The notes under the pieces are model-generated. The model was given only the letters and a program-made list of their open reading frames with translations. It was not told the origin of the DNA and searched no databases. Below are positions 49,955-58,379 of a DNA stretch of 64,000 nucleotides, piece after piece (the first letter of the stretch is position 1; the number at the start of each line of letters is the position of its first letter). The stretch is taken from assembly GCF_026686735.1 (NCBI RefSeq), contig NZ_CP113432.1, positions 2,276,001-2,340,000 on the forward strand, written 5' to 3'. The DNA comes from Pseudomonas triclosanedens (GTDB lineage: Bacteria > Pseudomonadota > Gammaproteobacteria > Pseudomonadales > Pseudomonadaceae). The position numbers and the translations under genes are program-made.

Positions 49955-50746
49955 ATGGGCGTCAAGATCAACTTCATCAATCCATTCGGCACTGACATCT
50001 ACAACGGTCTCATCCACGAAACCATGAGCCCCTACCTGAACAACGGCTCGGAGCTGGTTGTCAGCAATACCCGCGACTGCCCGGAAAACATCGATTACTA
50101 CTACAGCAAGCACCTGATCGAGGAGGCGGTGTTCGAGAGCTGCATCCAGGCGGAAAAGGATGGCTTCGATGCGGTTATCGTGGGCTGCTGTTACGACCCG
50201 GGCGTGCGTGTCGCTCGCGAATTGGTGGACATCCCGGTGATCGGCCCGCTGGAGGCGACCATGCAGCTCGCTCCGTACTATGGGCATGACTACGTGCTGG
50301 TGACCGATCACCACAAGGCCGTGCCCTATCTGCGCGATATGGTCCGTCTGTACGGCGAGGAGGCGCATTGCCTGAGCGTCGATTGCATCGACTGGTGGGT
50401 GACCGACATGATCAACGACACCAATGGCGTCGCTCGTGACGCGGTGGCGGCCGCCAACGCCATCCGCGAGCGCGCCAATGCCGAAGTAGCGATCCTGGGC
50501 TGCACCATCATCTCTGCGTCTTACGAGAAATCGGTGCAGAACGGCCAGCCCCGCGATATGGCAATCCTCAATCCCAATACCGCGGCATTGAAGCTGGCCC
50601 AGGCCCTGGCCGAACTGAAACAGCAGGGCGCTTATGGCGTGAGTCGCAAGGCCTATTACCAGAGCCTGGCGGATCGCAGCAGGGAAGAGTTCGAGAGCGT
50701 TCGCCTGCGCTTCGGCAAGCGCAAACCCAATCCGCTCCGGGCGTGA
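49955..50746 (+). CDS. Aspartate/glutamate-hydantoin racemase-family protein (copy 2)
   Basis: 263 residues, paralogous to the racemase at 35910 (shared INFINPFGT, GxELVVxNT, CPEN, GCCxDPGVRxARELVDIPVxGPLEATMQ, GHDYxLVTDH). Presumed catalytic Cys residues lie in VIVGCCYDPG and AILGCTIISAS. Last gene of the ETF operon, before a strong terminator. Two diverged racemases in one cluster suggest two related substrates or two successive steps. Confidence 0.85.
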   Translation: MGVKINFINPFGTDIYNGLIHETMSPYLNNGSELVVSNTRDCPENIDYYYSKHLIEEAVFESCIQAEKDGFDAVIVGCCYDPGVRVARELVDIPVIGPLEATMQLAPYYGHDYVLVTDHHKAVPYLRDMVRLYGEEAHCLSVDCIDWWVTDMINDTNGVARDAVAAANAIRERANAEVAILGCTIISASYEKSVQNGQPRDMAILNPNTAALKLAQALAELKQQGAYGVSRKAYYQSLADRSREEFESVRLRFGKRKPNPLRA

Positions 50747-50749
50747 ATG

Positions 50750-50779
50750 AAAAAGGGCGACCCTGGGGTCGCCCTTTTT
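50750..50779. terminator. Bidirectional terminator after racemase 2
   Basis: AAAAAGGGCGACC-ctgg-GGTCGCCCTTTTT; serves the ETF operon and the convergent binding-protein gene. Confidence 0.92.
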
Positions 50780-50801
50780 CATTGCCGGTTCGATTTCCTG
50801 C

Positions 50802-51629
50802 TCACTCGATCTCGCGTGGCGTGCCCACGTCGCTGTCCTGCGCACTCAGGCCGTAAGCTTCGAGAGCCGCGCCCACTTCGCCGTTGTCGCGCATCACTTT
50901 CAGGTTGGCGTTGATCGCCTGGCCAAGCTGGTCGTTGCCCTTCTTGTACATGAAGGCGATCTGCGCCGGCTCGATGGATGCCTTGACGCTTTCGGTCGGG
51001 GCCGCGTGCACGATCTTGTAGCCGCCCAGGGCGCCTTGCTGCTGGGCGTAGATACCGCTGGAGTAGCTGTCCAGCCCAACGTCGACACGGCCGGAAGTGA
51101 GGTCCTGCGCGAGTGCCACCGGGTTGGGGTAGAGCTTGAGATTGTTGCCGAACAGCTTCTGCAGATCGGCGGTCCAGTTGTAGCCCTGAACGCTGCCAAC
51201 GATCTTGTCTTCCCTGGAGAGCTGGACGAGGTCCTTCACACCTGTCTTGGAATACACACCCAGGCTGTCGATGTAGACCGGTTCGCTCATATCCATCACC
51301 TTGCCCCGAGCGGCGGTGCGGAACCAGTTCCCCACGGCCACGTCCGCCTTGTCGATCAGCACGTACTGCATCACCGCGCGGGTATCGACGAATATCGGCT
51401 TCAACTTGAGGCACTCCATCTCCGCGATCCGGGAAATGATCTGGCCATCCACGCCCTTGATGCCCTTCCCTTCGGGGATAGAGAAGGGCGGGATGACCAT
51501 GGTGGCCACGGTGAGTTGTCCCGGTACCAGGGTCTTCAGGTCGTGTGCCGGCTTGCAGGCATCCGCGGCAAAAGTGCTTCCAGAAGCTGCAATACAGGCA
51601 CAGACGACGTAACTAGATATCTTGCGCAT
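50802..51629 (-). CDS. Amino-acid ABC transporter substrate-binding protein (2)
   Basis: 275-residue periplasmic binding protein with signal peptide MRKISSYVVCACIAASGSTFAA. The mature start DACKPAHDLKTLVPGQLTVATMVIPPFSI parallels binding protein 1 almost motif for motif. GVDGQIISRIAEMECLKLKPIFVD and VGSVQGYNWTADLQKLFGNNLKLYPN follow. The ligand is unknown but probably related to that of protein 1. Its promoter shares the tandem operators at 51765 with the divergent amidase gene. Confidence 0.9.
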   Translation of the reverse strand: MRKISSYVVCACIAASGSTFAADACKPAHDLKTLVPGQLTVATMVIPPFSIPEGKGIKGVDGQIISRIAEMECLKLKPIFVDTRAVMQYVLIDKADVAVGNWFRTAARGKVMDMSEPVYIDSLGVYSKTGVKDLVQLSREDKIVGSVQGYNWTADLQKLFGNNLKLYPNPVALAQDLTSGRVDVGLDSYSSGIYAQQQGALGGYKIVHAAPTESVKASIEPAQIAFMYKKGNDQLGQAINANLKVMRDNGEVGAALEAYGLSAQDSDVGTPREIE

Positions 51630-51764
51630 TCACTACCTTCCTCATGTGTACAGTTTTTTATCGTTGGGGTTGGCCTGGCTAGGCACCCTGCATGCGACAT
51701 CTTGATGGGGGCAGAGCAAGCAACCAGTTACAGCTGACACATAGCGCCGAGTTGTTCGCGATGT

Positions 51765-51805
51765 ATACTGACTGGACGGTCTATAAGACTGACTGGTTGG
51801 TATTA
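51765..51805. promoter_or_regulatory. Tandem cluster operators (binding protein 2 / amidase)
   Basis: ATACTGACTGGACGGTCTAT at 51765 and AGACTGACTGGTTGGTATTA at 51786, 21 bp apart, midway between two divergent genes. Confidence 0.8.
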
Positions 51806-51869
51806 GAGTGATCTCATTACGATTGGTCTGTCAATGCCGGGTTACCGTCGAACTACCGCAGAGGACGTC

Positions 51870-53315
51870 ATGCTTGCGAGCGAATACGAAAAGCTGGATG
51901 GACTGGCTCTGGCCAAACTGCTGGAGACGGCCGAGGTATCGCCGTTCGAATTGATGGAGCTTGCCGTAAGGCTGGCGCGGGAACGCGCGGAGCCGCTCAA
52001 CGCGTTGTGCCACCAGCACTACGAGGAGGCCCTGGAGATGGCTCGCCAGGTCCCGTTGGTTGGCGCTTTCAAGGGCCTGCCGTTCCTGCTGAAGGATTCC
52101 GGATTGGCCTCGAAGCAACTGCCATCGTCACTGGGTTCACGCTTGTTCAGCCACACACGGTTCGACTACGACAGCACTCTGGTCGAGCGCTTCGGCGTTG
52201 CAGGATTGCTGAGTTTTGCCAGGACCACCGTGCCTGAGCTGTGCATGGCGCCCACCACCGAGGCCGCCGAGTATGCGGCGCCCACCCGCAACCCCTGGGA
52301 TACCGCGCGCTCGCCTGGCGGTTCGAGCGGCGGAGCCGCGGTGGCAGTGGCTGCCGGTGTGGTACCCCTGGCGCATGGTAGTGATGGCGGCGGTTCCATT
52401 CGCATTCCGGCCTCCTGCTGCGGTGTGTTCGGCCTGAAGCCGTCGCGCGGTCTGATCCCCATGGGCCCTTCGCGCGGAGAGGGTTGGGGCGGTCTGGCAA
52501 CGGACGGTGTATTGAGCCGCACGGTACGCGACAGCGCGGCGGCGCTGGACGCGATAGCGGCCCCCGAACCGGGTGCGCCCTATGCGGGACCTGCACCGGC
52601 AGGCTCCTACCTAGCGAACCTGGAACGCCCCTTCAGCCGGCCGCTGCGCATCGCGAAATGGACCACGCCCTGGGATGGCGCGGTGGCCGAACCCTGCCTG
52701 GAGGCGGTCGAAGTCGCTGCGCAGGCGCTCAGCCGTAATGGCCACCAGGTGTGTGCCATGAGCGCTCCGCCAAACCTCGACTACTGGGGGTTCATCGATG
52801 GCCTCATTGATGTGTTGGCGACCAATGCCGCCCTGACCATCACCGCAGCCACGCGCGGGCGCCCGTCGAACCAATGGGCGCAACTGCTGGAACCGGCGAT
52901 CTTCGATGCCTACCGGCGCGGCCTGGTGACCCGTTCGGTCGACTACGTGCGTGCCATTACCGGTTTTCACCAGATATCGCGGGTGATGGAGGCCTACATG
53001 GTCGGCTTCGACCTGGTGCTCACCCCCACGCTGACCCAACTGCCGCTTCCGCTCGGCAGCTTGTCGATGGACAGTGACTTCCGCTCGTTCCGGCGCGAGG
53101 CGGCGAAGTACACCCAGTTTCTTGCCATAATCAATGCCTCCGGGCAGCCGGCCTCCAGCGTGCCCCTGCACTGGACTGCCGAAGGCGTGCCAGTGGGCAT
53201 CCAACTGATCGGTCGCTATGGTGACGAGCAACTGCTGCTCAGAACCTCGGCCCAACTGGAAGCCACGCTGCCCTGGTCGGGGCGTTACGCCACGCTGAAG
53301 TTCCCCACCGCCTGA
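51870..53315 (+). CDS. Amidase of the amidase-signature family
   Basis: 481-residue Ser-cisSer-Lys amidase. The Lys is in GLPFLLKDSGLAS and the Gly/Ser-rich signature is SPGGSSGGAAVAVAAGVVPLAHGSDGGGSIRIPASCCGVFGLKPSRG, with the cis-Ser and nucleophile Ser present. The C-terminus has the usual NASGQPASSVPLHWTAEGVPVGIQLIG. It hydrolyses an amide to acid plus NH3. ATG at 51870 follows AGAGGA; a longer reading from 51834 has no RBS. Under the tandem operators. Probably supplies the acid for the CoA ligase, or opens an amide formed after ring cleavage. Confidence 0.9.
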   Translation: MLASEYEKLDGLALAKLLETAEVSPFELMELAVRLARERAEPLNALCHQHYEEALEMARQVPLVGAFKGLPFLLKDSGLASKQLPSSLGSRLFSHTRFDYDSTLVERFGVAGLLSFARTTVPELCMAPTTEAAEYAAPTRNPWDTARSPGGSSGGAAVAVAAGVVPLAHGSDGGGSIRIPASCCGVFGLKPSRGLIPMGPSRGEGWGGLATDGVLSRTVRDSAAALDAIAAPEPGAPYAGPAPAGSYLANLERPFSRPLRIAKWTTPWDGAVAEPCLEAVEVAAQALSRNGHQVCAMSAPPNLDYWGFIDGLIDVLATNAALTITAATRGRPSNQWAQLLEPAIFDAYRRGLVTRSVDYVRAITGFHQISRVMEAYMVGFDLVLTPTLTQLPLPLGSLSMDSDFRSFRREAAKYTQFLAIINASGQPASSVPLHWTAEGVPVGIQLIGRYGDEQLLLRTSAQLEATLPWSGRYATLKFPTA

Positions 53316-53780
53316 CGCAGGGCGCAAGTGCGCCGCGAGCTTCGCGGCGGCGATGTGGCTCTGTTCAGGCAGCATCCCTCAGTACCAGAGGTCGTCGAGA
53401 GCCGTCGCCTCCGGCCAACTCGCTGGCGATTGCGCATAGTCGATGCCAGCGGTCATGCGCTCTTCGCCTTGCATCGTGCTCGCGTACTGCGGCCCTCCTC
53501 GGTTGATGATGGAGCGCGTCGTTGCGCTACGGCGACGCAGGTTGTCGCGTTGCTGGTTTAGTGTTCTTCGTAACAGGCGCCGGTGTCGGTATCGCTGAGT
53601 TCCGGTCGCCTGGATGGCGCAGTTTGAGGGAGCGTCAATATGGCGGTTCCCACACTGCTCGCCGTGACATCGGAGCCATCTGGAGCTTCTTGGCGCCCGC
53701 ACGGGCTTGAAGGGGATCACCCCTCTGAGCGTTGATTCGGGAGCGATGAGCCGAACGCTTTCAATCAGGAGTAATTGCGT
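53316..53780. other. Intergenic region separating the catabolic cluster from the GTPase locus
   Basis: About 460 bp. A small hairpin GCCGCGAgctTCGCGGC follows the amidase stop near 53332. Open frames here are short, arginine-rich antisense-type readings with no RBS, so no gene is called. Promoter for the downstream locus expected near 53700. Confidence 0.5.
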
Positions 53781-53912
53781 ATGAAGAACTTGCTTGCCGT
53801 CATTGGTCTGGTCGTAGTGGTGAAGAAGGGCTACGAGCTGTATCGCGAATACAGCGAATTGAAGCGCGAGAAAGAGGGGCGCATGTCGGCCGCTTCGGAA
53901 TGCCCTGCATAA
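53781..53912 (+). CDS. Short single-pass membrane peptide
   Basis: 43-residue frame MKNLLAVIGLVVVVKKGYEL... with one short hydrophobic helix and a charged helix (YREYSELKREKEGR), preceded by CAGGAG nine bases before the ATG. It stands alone between the catabolic cluster and the WYL regulator. The RBS and amphipathic design argue for a real gene; no family recognised. Confidence 0.55.
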   Translation: MKNLLAVIGLVVVVKKGYELYREYSELKREKEGRMSAASECPA

Positions 53913-54056
53913 CGGGGCGAGTCGTGACGCAGGCGGAGCGGCAACTTGCCCGGCCTGTCATATGGCAAAACGCCACTTATCACGATAGGCTTGGCGTACC
54001 TCTGGCGCCAAATGGCTGACTGGCAAGCCGGAACTGGAAAATCTCAAGGTAGAACG

Positions 54057-55088
54057 ATGTCCGAAGCGAAGGATACGCTGCTCAGGCTGATTGCCCTCAT
54101 GCGCCTGATTCCCGAAGAGCCGCGGCGAATAGCAACCACTACTCTTCTGGAGAAACTCAAGGAGCGAGGATTCAGCGTTACCCTTCGCTCGGTCCAGCGG
54201 GATCTGGCACGGCTTCTCGGGCCGTGTTCGTTGCAGTGCGACACGGACGAGATCCCCTACCGCTGGAGTTTCATGCGGGACTGCAGGCCTGAGTTTGCGG
54301 ACATGGACCCGCCGACCGCGCTGGCGTTGTACCTCTCGGAGGACCATCTGAGCGGTACGCTGCCCCAGAGTGTCCTCGAACAGCTCGGGCCGCAGTTCCG
54401 TCGTGCTCGCAATTATCTCGACGGGCTTGGCCGCAACGGTTTGGCGCATTGGGCGCGCAGGGTTCGCTCGCTTCCCAATGGCAAGGCGTTGATGCCCGCC
54501 CCGCTGGCTTCCGGGGTATGGGCACAGGTGTCCGCTGCGCTGCTCGAAGGCCGCCAGTTGCAGGTCGAGTACCTGAGCCGGAGCAAGGAGGAGCTCAAGA
54601 GCCTGTGCATCCATCCGGTCGCTCTGGTCTCCCGTCACTCGATCACCTACCTGATCGGCACCGCAAACCGCTACGCCGATCTGAGGCAGTTCGCGTTGCA
54701 TCGGATGCAGTCGGCTGTCGTGCTCGATGCGCCCGCTACCGAGCACGCCGAATTCGACCTGGATCGCTACATCGCGGACGGCGCTTTTTCCTCGCGCCAG
54801 GCTGCGCATGAGGTGGAGCTGATCGCTGACGTCCATCCCCAACTTGCCTGGCTGCTGAACGAAACGCCGCTGAGCGAGCAGCAGAGTCTGCAGCCGCTGT
54901 CCGGCAGCAACTGGTTGCGCCTGCGCGCCCATGTTCCGCTCGATCAGGAGACTCTTTGGTGGATCTTCGGCCTCAACGATCAGATTCACGTTCACTCCCC
55001 GCAGGCATGGGTGGATGAAATCCGCCTGAAGCTGGAAAGCCTGCACCGCCTGTACTCAACACCACACGCGCGGGCGACGCCCCTTTAG
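54057..55088 (+). CDS. WYL-domain transcriptional regulator (1)
   Basis: 343 residues. The N-terminal winged helix (TLLRLIALMRLIPEEPRRIATTTLLEKLKERGFSVTLRSVQRDLARL) is of the DeoR/YafY type. The WYL domain centres on CIHPVALVSRHSITYLIGTANRYADLRQFALHRM, followed by a C-terminal extension (HVPLDQETLWWIFGLNDQIHV). WYL regulators (BrxR, CapW) often control defence loci and sense nucleic-acid ligands. It stands 14 bp upstream of the first GTPase gene, so it is probably part of the operon it controls. ATG at 54057 after AAGGTAG. Confidence 0.88.
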   Translation: MSEAKDTLLRLIALMRLIPEEPRRIATTTLLEKLKERGFSVTLRSVQRDLARLLGPCSLQCDTDEIPYRWSFMRDCRPEFADMDPPTALALYLSEDHLSGTLPQSVLEQLGPQFRRARNYLDGLGRNGLAHWARRVRSLPNGKALMPAPLASGVWAQVSAALLEGRQLQVEYLSRSKEELKSLCIHPVALVSRHSITYLIGTANRYADLRQFALHRMQSAVVLDAPATEHAEFDLDRYIADGAFSSRQAAHEVELIADVHPQLAWLLNETPLSEQQSLQPLSGSNWLRLRAHVPLDQETLWWIFGLNDQIHVHSPQAWVDEIRLKLESLHRLYSTPHARATPL

Positions 55089-55102
55089 GGCGTGCCGCCG
55101 TC

Positions 55103-55984
55103 ATGGAAACGGGATTTCCGATGAAGCAACGGAAACAGAGACTCGCTCACCTGCAGGCTGCCTGCTGTGAGTTGTTGGATGCGGTCGAGGGCGGTAGCAA
55201 GCCTCGTATCGCGGCCTGGGGGCTGGTCAAGGCGGGCAAGAGCTCGCTGCTCAACATGCTGTCCGGGCATGTGGCCAAGGAGTTTTTCGCTACCGGGGTG
55301 GTGCGTACCACGCTGCGCAACAAGGAGCTGGAGACCGAGCGCTATGTGCTTGTCGATACGCCAGGGCTGGGCATCGACAAGCGCGACAGCGCGGAGGCCT
55401 TCAAGGGGCTGGATGCCGCTGATGTAACGGTCTTCGTCCATTCGCCGCCTGGTGAGCTCGATCAGGAAGAGATCGATTTGCTCGGTCAGGTCAATTCGGC
55501 ATACGGAGCGCAAACGGACCGTCGACTGGTGCTGGTTCTGAGCCAGTTGGACAAGTTCTCGGCACCTGACAGGGATCTCATCCGCACGCGCATTCTTGCG
55601 CAGATGCAGGAGTTCTTCGGGGTGCAGCCCGCGTGTTTCGAGGTCTCCAGTACGCGCTACGGCAAAGGTGTGAACGAAGGCAAAACGACGTTGGAGCTGA
55701 AAAGTGGCATTCCGGCCTTGCGCGACCATCTCGATGCCTTATCACAGGAAATCGAAGGCGAGATCGAAGGTGTGCGTGCTGTACGACGTGCCCAACGCCG
55801 GGCGGAAGTGCTGCGCGAGCTGGATGAGGCAATCGACGAGGAGCGAGCGCTGATTACCGGGCTACAGCAGCCATTCATCGAGAAGGTGCGTGATTTCAAC
55901 CTGATGATGGCCGAGTTGAGGCGGAGCTTCACTTCGCAAAAGGCGGATATCGATTACCTGCAGCGGAAGCTGGAAAACATTTAG
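55103..55984 (+). CDS. Dynamin/Era-like GTPase A
   Basis: 293-residue TRAFAC-class GTPase: G1 GLVKAGKSSLLN near residue 40, a G2 Thr in VVRTTLRN, G3 VLVDTPGLGI, and G4-like LSQLDKF in place of NKxD. The C-terminal 80 residues are a long coiled coil (AQRRAEVLRELDEAIDEERAL onward). No membrane helix. G1 and G3 are intact; the Gln in the G4 position may alter base recognition. First of three GTPases in this operon. ATG 55103 or 55121. Related by eye to YfjP/LeoA-type bacterial dynamin-like proteins. Confidence 0.8.
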   Translation: METGFPMKQRKQRLAHLQAACCELLDAVEGGSKPRIAAWGLVKAGKSSLLNMLSGHVAKEFFATGVVRTTLRNKELETERYVLVDTPGLGIDKRDSAEAFKGLDAADVTVFVHSPPGELDQEEIDLLGQVNSAYGAQTDRRLVLVLSQLDKFSAPDRDLIRTRILAQMQEFFGVQPACFEVSSTRYGKGVNEGKTTLELKSGIPALRDHLDALSQEIEGEIEGVRAVRRAQRRAEVLRELDEAIDEERALITGLQQPFIEKVRDFNLMMAELRRSFTSQKADIDYLQRKLENI

Positions 55985-55998
55985 AGAGGGACTCGTCC

Positions 55999-56601
55999 AT
56001 GCCATTACCCTGGCTTATCGGGGCGGCTGTTGTGGCCGCCACGGCCGCCGTGATCAAGGCTGTCTCCGACGATGACAGCAGCAGTTCGTCTTCTTCCTCC
56101 AGCGCCGGCGCAGCCGAGCGTCAGAGGCAGGAACGCGAAGCCAGTCGCCAGCGCGAGCGTGGAGCGCTGGAAGCCCAACTGGCGGGCAAGAGGAAGAGTC
56201 AGCTCGAAGAAGCGAGCGCCTATCTGGCGTGCTCGCTGGAGGCCCTGGGCAAGGCACCGGACTCGATTGGCGGGCTGAGTTGCGAGCGATTCCAGGATGC
56301 CTTGAAGGCCGATGCTGCGGCCGACTTCGAATATGCGCAGTTGCTGAGTACGGCTTTGCGCTGCAATGGCGCGGAGCAAGACGCCAACGTTGCCAGGGAG
56401 CTGGATAGCGCCCTCGGAAATCTGCTGGTGCTGGAGCGTCTGTTCCTGGGCGGGCAGACCTCGCGGTTACCGGAGGCCGAGCGGCAGGCTGCGATCGAAC
56501 TCAGCAAGTCCGAGCGAAAGGACCTGGACAAGATTCTCGCAGCCGATGAGCGTCTTGAGGCGCTGCGGTCGCTCAAGCAACAGATCCAAGCACAGGGATA
56601 G
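55999..56601 (+). CDS. Membrane-anchored coiled-coil protein
   Basis: 200 residues: an N-terminal hydrophobic helix (LPWLIGAAVVAATAAVIKAV), a Ser-rich linker with nine consecutive Ser, then a charged helical domain (AERQRQEREASRQRERGALEA) and leucine-rich helices to the end. No enzymatic motif. Encoded 15 bp after GTPase A and 9 bp before GTPase B, so it is likely a structural or membrane-recruiting partner of the GTPases. Confidence 0.65.
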   Translation: MPLPWLIGAAVVAATAAVIKAVSDDDSSSSSSSSSAGAAERQRQEREASRQRERGALEAQLAGKRKSQLEEASAYLACSLEALGKAPDSIGGLSCERFQDALKADAAADFEYAQLLSTALRCNGAEQDANVARELDSALGNLLVLERLFLGGQTSRLPEAERQAAIELSKSERKDLDKILAADERLEALRSLKQQIQAQG

Positions 56602-56609
56602 TTGGTGCC

Positions 56610-58379
56610 ATGCAGGAAAAATCCGTTTCACGTAGCGAGCTGATGGCGTCCTTCGAGGCGCTGCAAGGGCAGTTCGATCAGCAGACGAGCGATATTCGCA
56701 GCAAGGAGGCGGCCTTCGACCAATTGCGCCGCGACTTCGCCAGCCAGTTGAACTTGCGCAGCAAGGAGCTGAGCCGACTGATTGGTTCGGGCAATCCATT
56801 GCAGCCGCTCGCCAACGGCCTTGCCGATCAGTTGGCGGCCACTTTCGATGGTTGGGAGAAACAGGTTGCCAACCGAGCCAAAGGTACCCGGTTCCGCGAG
56901 GGCTTCGGCGACTCGTTGCTGGTGTTCATCTATGGCAAGGTCAAGTCCGGCAAGAGTTCGCTTGGGAATTACATGGCCTGGGGGCACAGCGAGCCCAGCG
57001 CTGAACTCAAGGCGCAGGCGTTGCCGCCGAGTTACTTCTCCGAAGAGCGCACGGCTGTGGTCAGCGGTGACCAGGAAAAGGAGGCTGAAACAAACCGGCA
57101 GTTCCGCGTTGGAGCGACCGAGGCTACCAGTTCCATCCAGGGCTTCCGGCTGCCAGGTCTGACCTGGGTTGACTCACCGGGGCTGCACTCGGTCAACGGC
57201 AGCAACGGCGACCTGGCGAAGGAGTACGTCGAGCACGCCGATCTCATTCTCTACACGATGAGTTCCCAGGCACCGGGGCGTGCATCGGATATGAAAGAGA
57301 TCACAGAGCTACTCGATAACGGCAAGAAAATCATGGTGTTGCTGACAGGTAGCGATACCCCTGATGAAGACGAGGACGCCGACGGAAACCTCATCAGTAC
57401 AGTCATCATGAAGAGTGAGTCGGACCGCCGGGAACAGGTGGCCTATGTGCGTAACGAGCTTGAGCAGCTTCATGCCAGTTCTGGCGTTCTGGCTGAGGTT
57501 CTACCTGTTTCGACGCGCTTCGCCGAACTCAACCCAACGCCTGAAGGTGAAGCCGCGAGTGGCATGGGCAGGCTGATGCACGAATTGCAGAGCATCTGCA
57601 CCAGCCAGGCTCTGGCCATCAAGCTGGAGGCGCCGATGAACAATCTGCGGCGCTCGATCCGAACCACTGCCGGTGATCTGGCCGGAGTGCGGGAACTGAT
57701 CGATGGCTTCGCCTCCGGCGTCTCCGCGCAGGATGGCACCCTGCAGCGCCTGCTGGCGAACCTTGGCGTAAAAGGGGCGAGCCAGATGCGCGGCTACATC
57801 AACCAGCTTTTCGCTGAAAATCGCTTTGACGATCTTGAAGGCGCGCTGCGCAGGAAGGCCGGCGAGATCATCGGGGAACTCGCAGAGGAGGCCTTCGAGA
57901 AGATCGGCGAACAGCAGCAGAAGACATTCCGCGATGCTTTCGACAGCAGCCGCCTGGGCGCCATTCCCGAGTATCGGGAGATCGTCGAGGAACGGGAGTA
58001 TTTCGTCGGTACTCGCAAGGGCAGCAAGAAGACACTCGGTGCCATCGGCGCGCTCGTGGGCGGTGGCATCGGGCTGTTCTTCGGCGGGCCGGCCGGTGCC
58101 GCGCTGGGGGCGTCGCTGGGCAGCATGGCAGGTATGGGCGGAAGCTCGGCCCGCGCTGAGTACGGCCGCCATGATGTCGTGGTCGGCGACAACCGCGAGG
58201 ATCAACGCCAGTCGGCGATGGCGAATTACGCGGGCACGCTTCCGGGCGCGCTTTCGGAGTATGTCAACGCGCGCTACAACCCGCTCCGCAGCGCCATGCA
58301 GGAGTATTGCAAAGTCCTGGATGGCGACGTGACAGCGCTGATGGGCAGTCTCGAGAAACTTTCGCAGGTGGATAGATGA
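56610..58379 (+). CDS. Dynamin-like GTPase B with glycine-zipper membrane segment
   Basis: 589 residues. An N-terminal coiled coil is followed by the GTPase domain: G1 YGKVKSGKSSLGN near residue 108, G3 TWVDSPGLHSV, and a G4 candidate VLLTGSDTPDEDED with an acidic insertion. A helical stalk and then a Gly/Ala-rich hydrophobic hairpin (about residues 475-512: LGAIGALVGGGIGLFFGG and AALGASLGSMAGMGG) suggest membrane insertion as in bacterial dynamin-like proteins. Stop overlaps the start of GTPase C (ATGA). Confidence 0.82.
   Translation: MQEKSVSRSELMASFEALQGQFDQQTSDIRSKEAAFDQLRRDFASQLNLRSKELSRLIGSGNPLQPLANGLADQLAATFDGWEKQVANRAKGTRFREGFGDSLLVFIYGKVKSGKSSLGNYMAWGHSEPSAELKAQALPPSYFSEERTAVVSGDQEKEAETNRQFRVGATEATSSIQGFRLPGLTWVDSPGLHSVNGSNGDLAKEYVEHADLILYTMSSQAPGRASDMKEITELLDNGKKIMVLLTGSDTPDEDEDADGNLISTVIMKSESDRREQVAYVRNELEQLHASSGVLAEVLPVSTRFAELNPTPEGEAASGMGRLMHELQSICTSQALAIKLEAPMNNLRRSIRTTAGDLAGVRELIDGFASGVSAQDGTLQRLLANLGVKGASQMRGYINQLFAENRFDDLEGALRRKAGEIIGELAEEAFEKIGEQQQKTFRDAFDSSRLGAIPEYREIVEEREYFVGTRKGSKKTLGAIGALVGGGIGLFFGGPAGAALGASLGSMAGMGGSSARAEYGRHDVVVGDNREDQRQSAMANYAGTLPGALSEYVNARYNPLRSAMQEYCKVLDGDVTALMGSLEKLSQVDR

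Noticed and set aside
53379..53720. Minus-strand frame of 113 codons after the amidase
   Set aside because: Arg-rich and without RBS or known domain; probably a non-coding gap.
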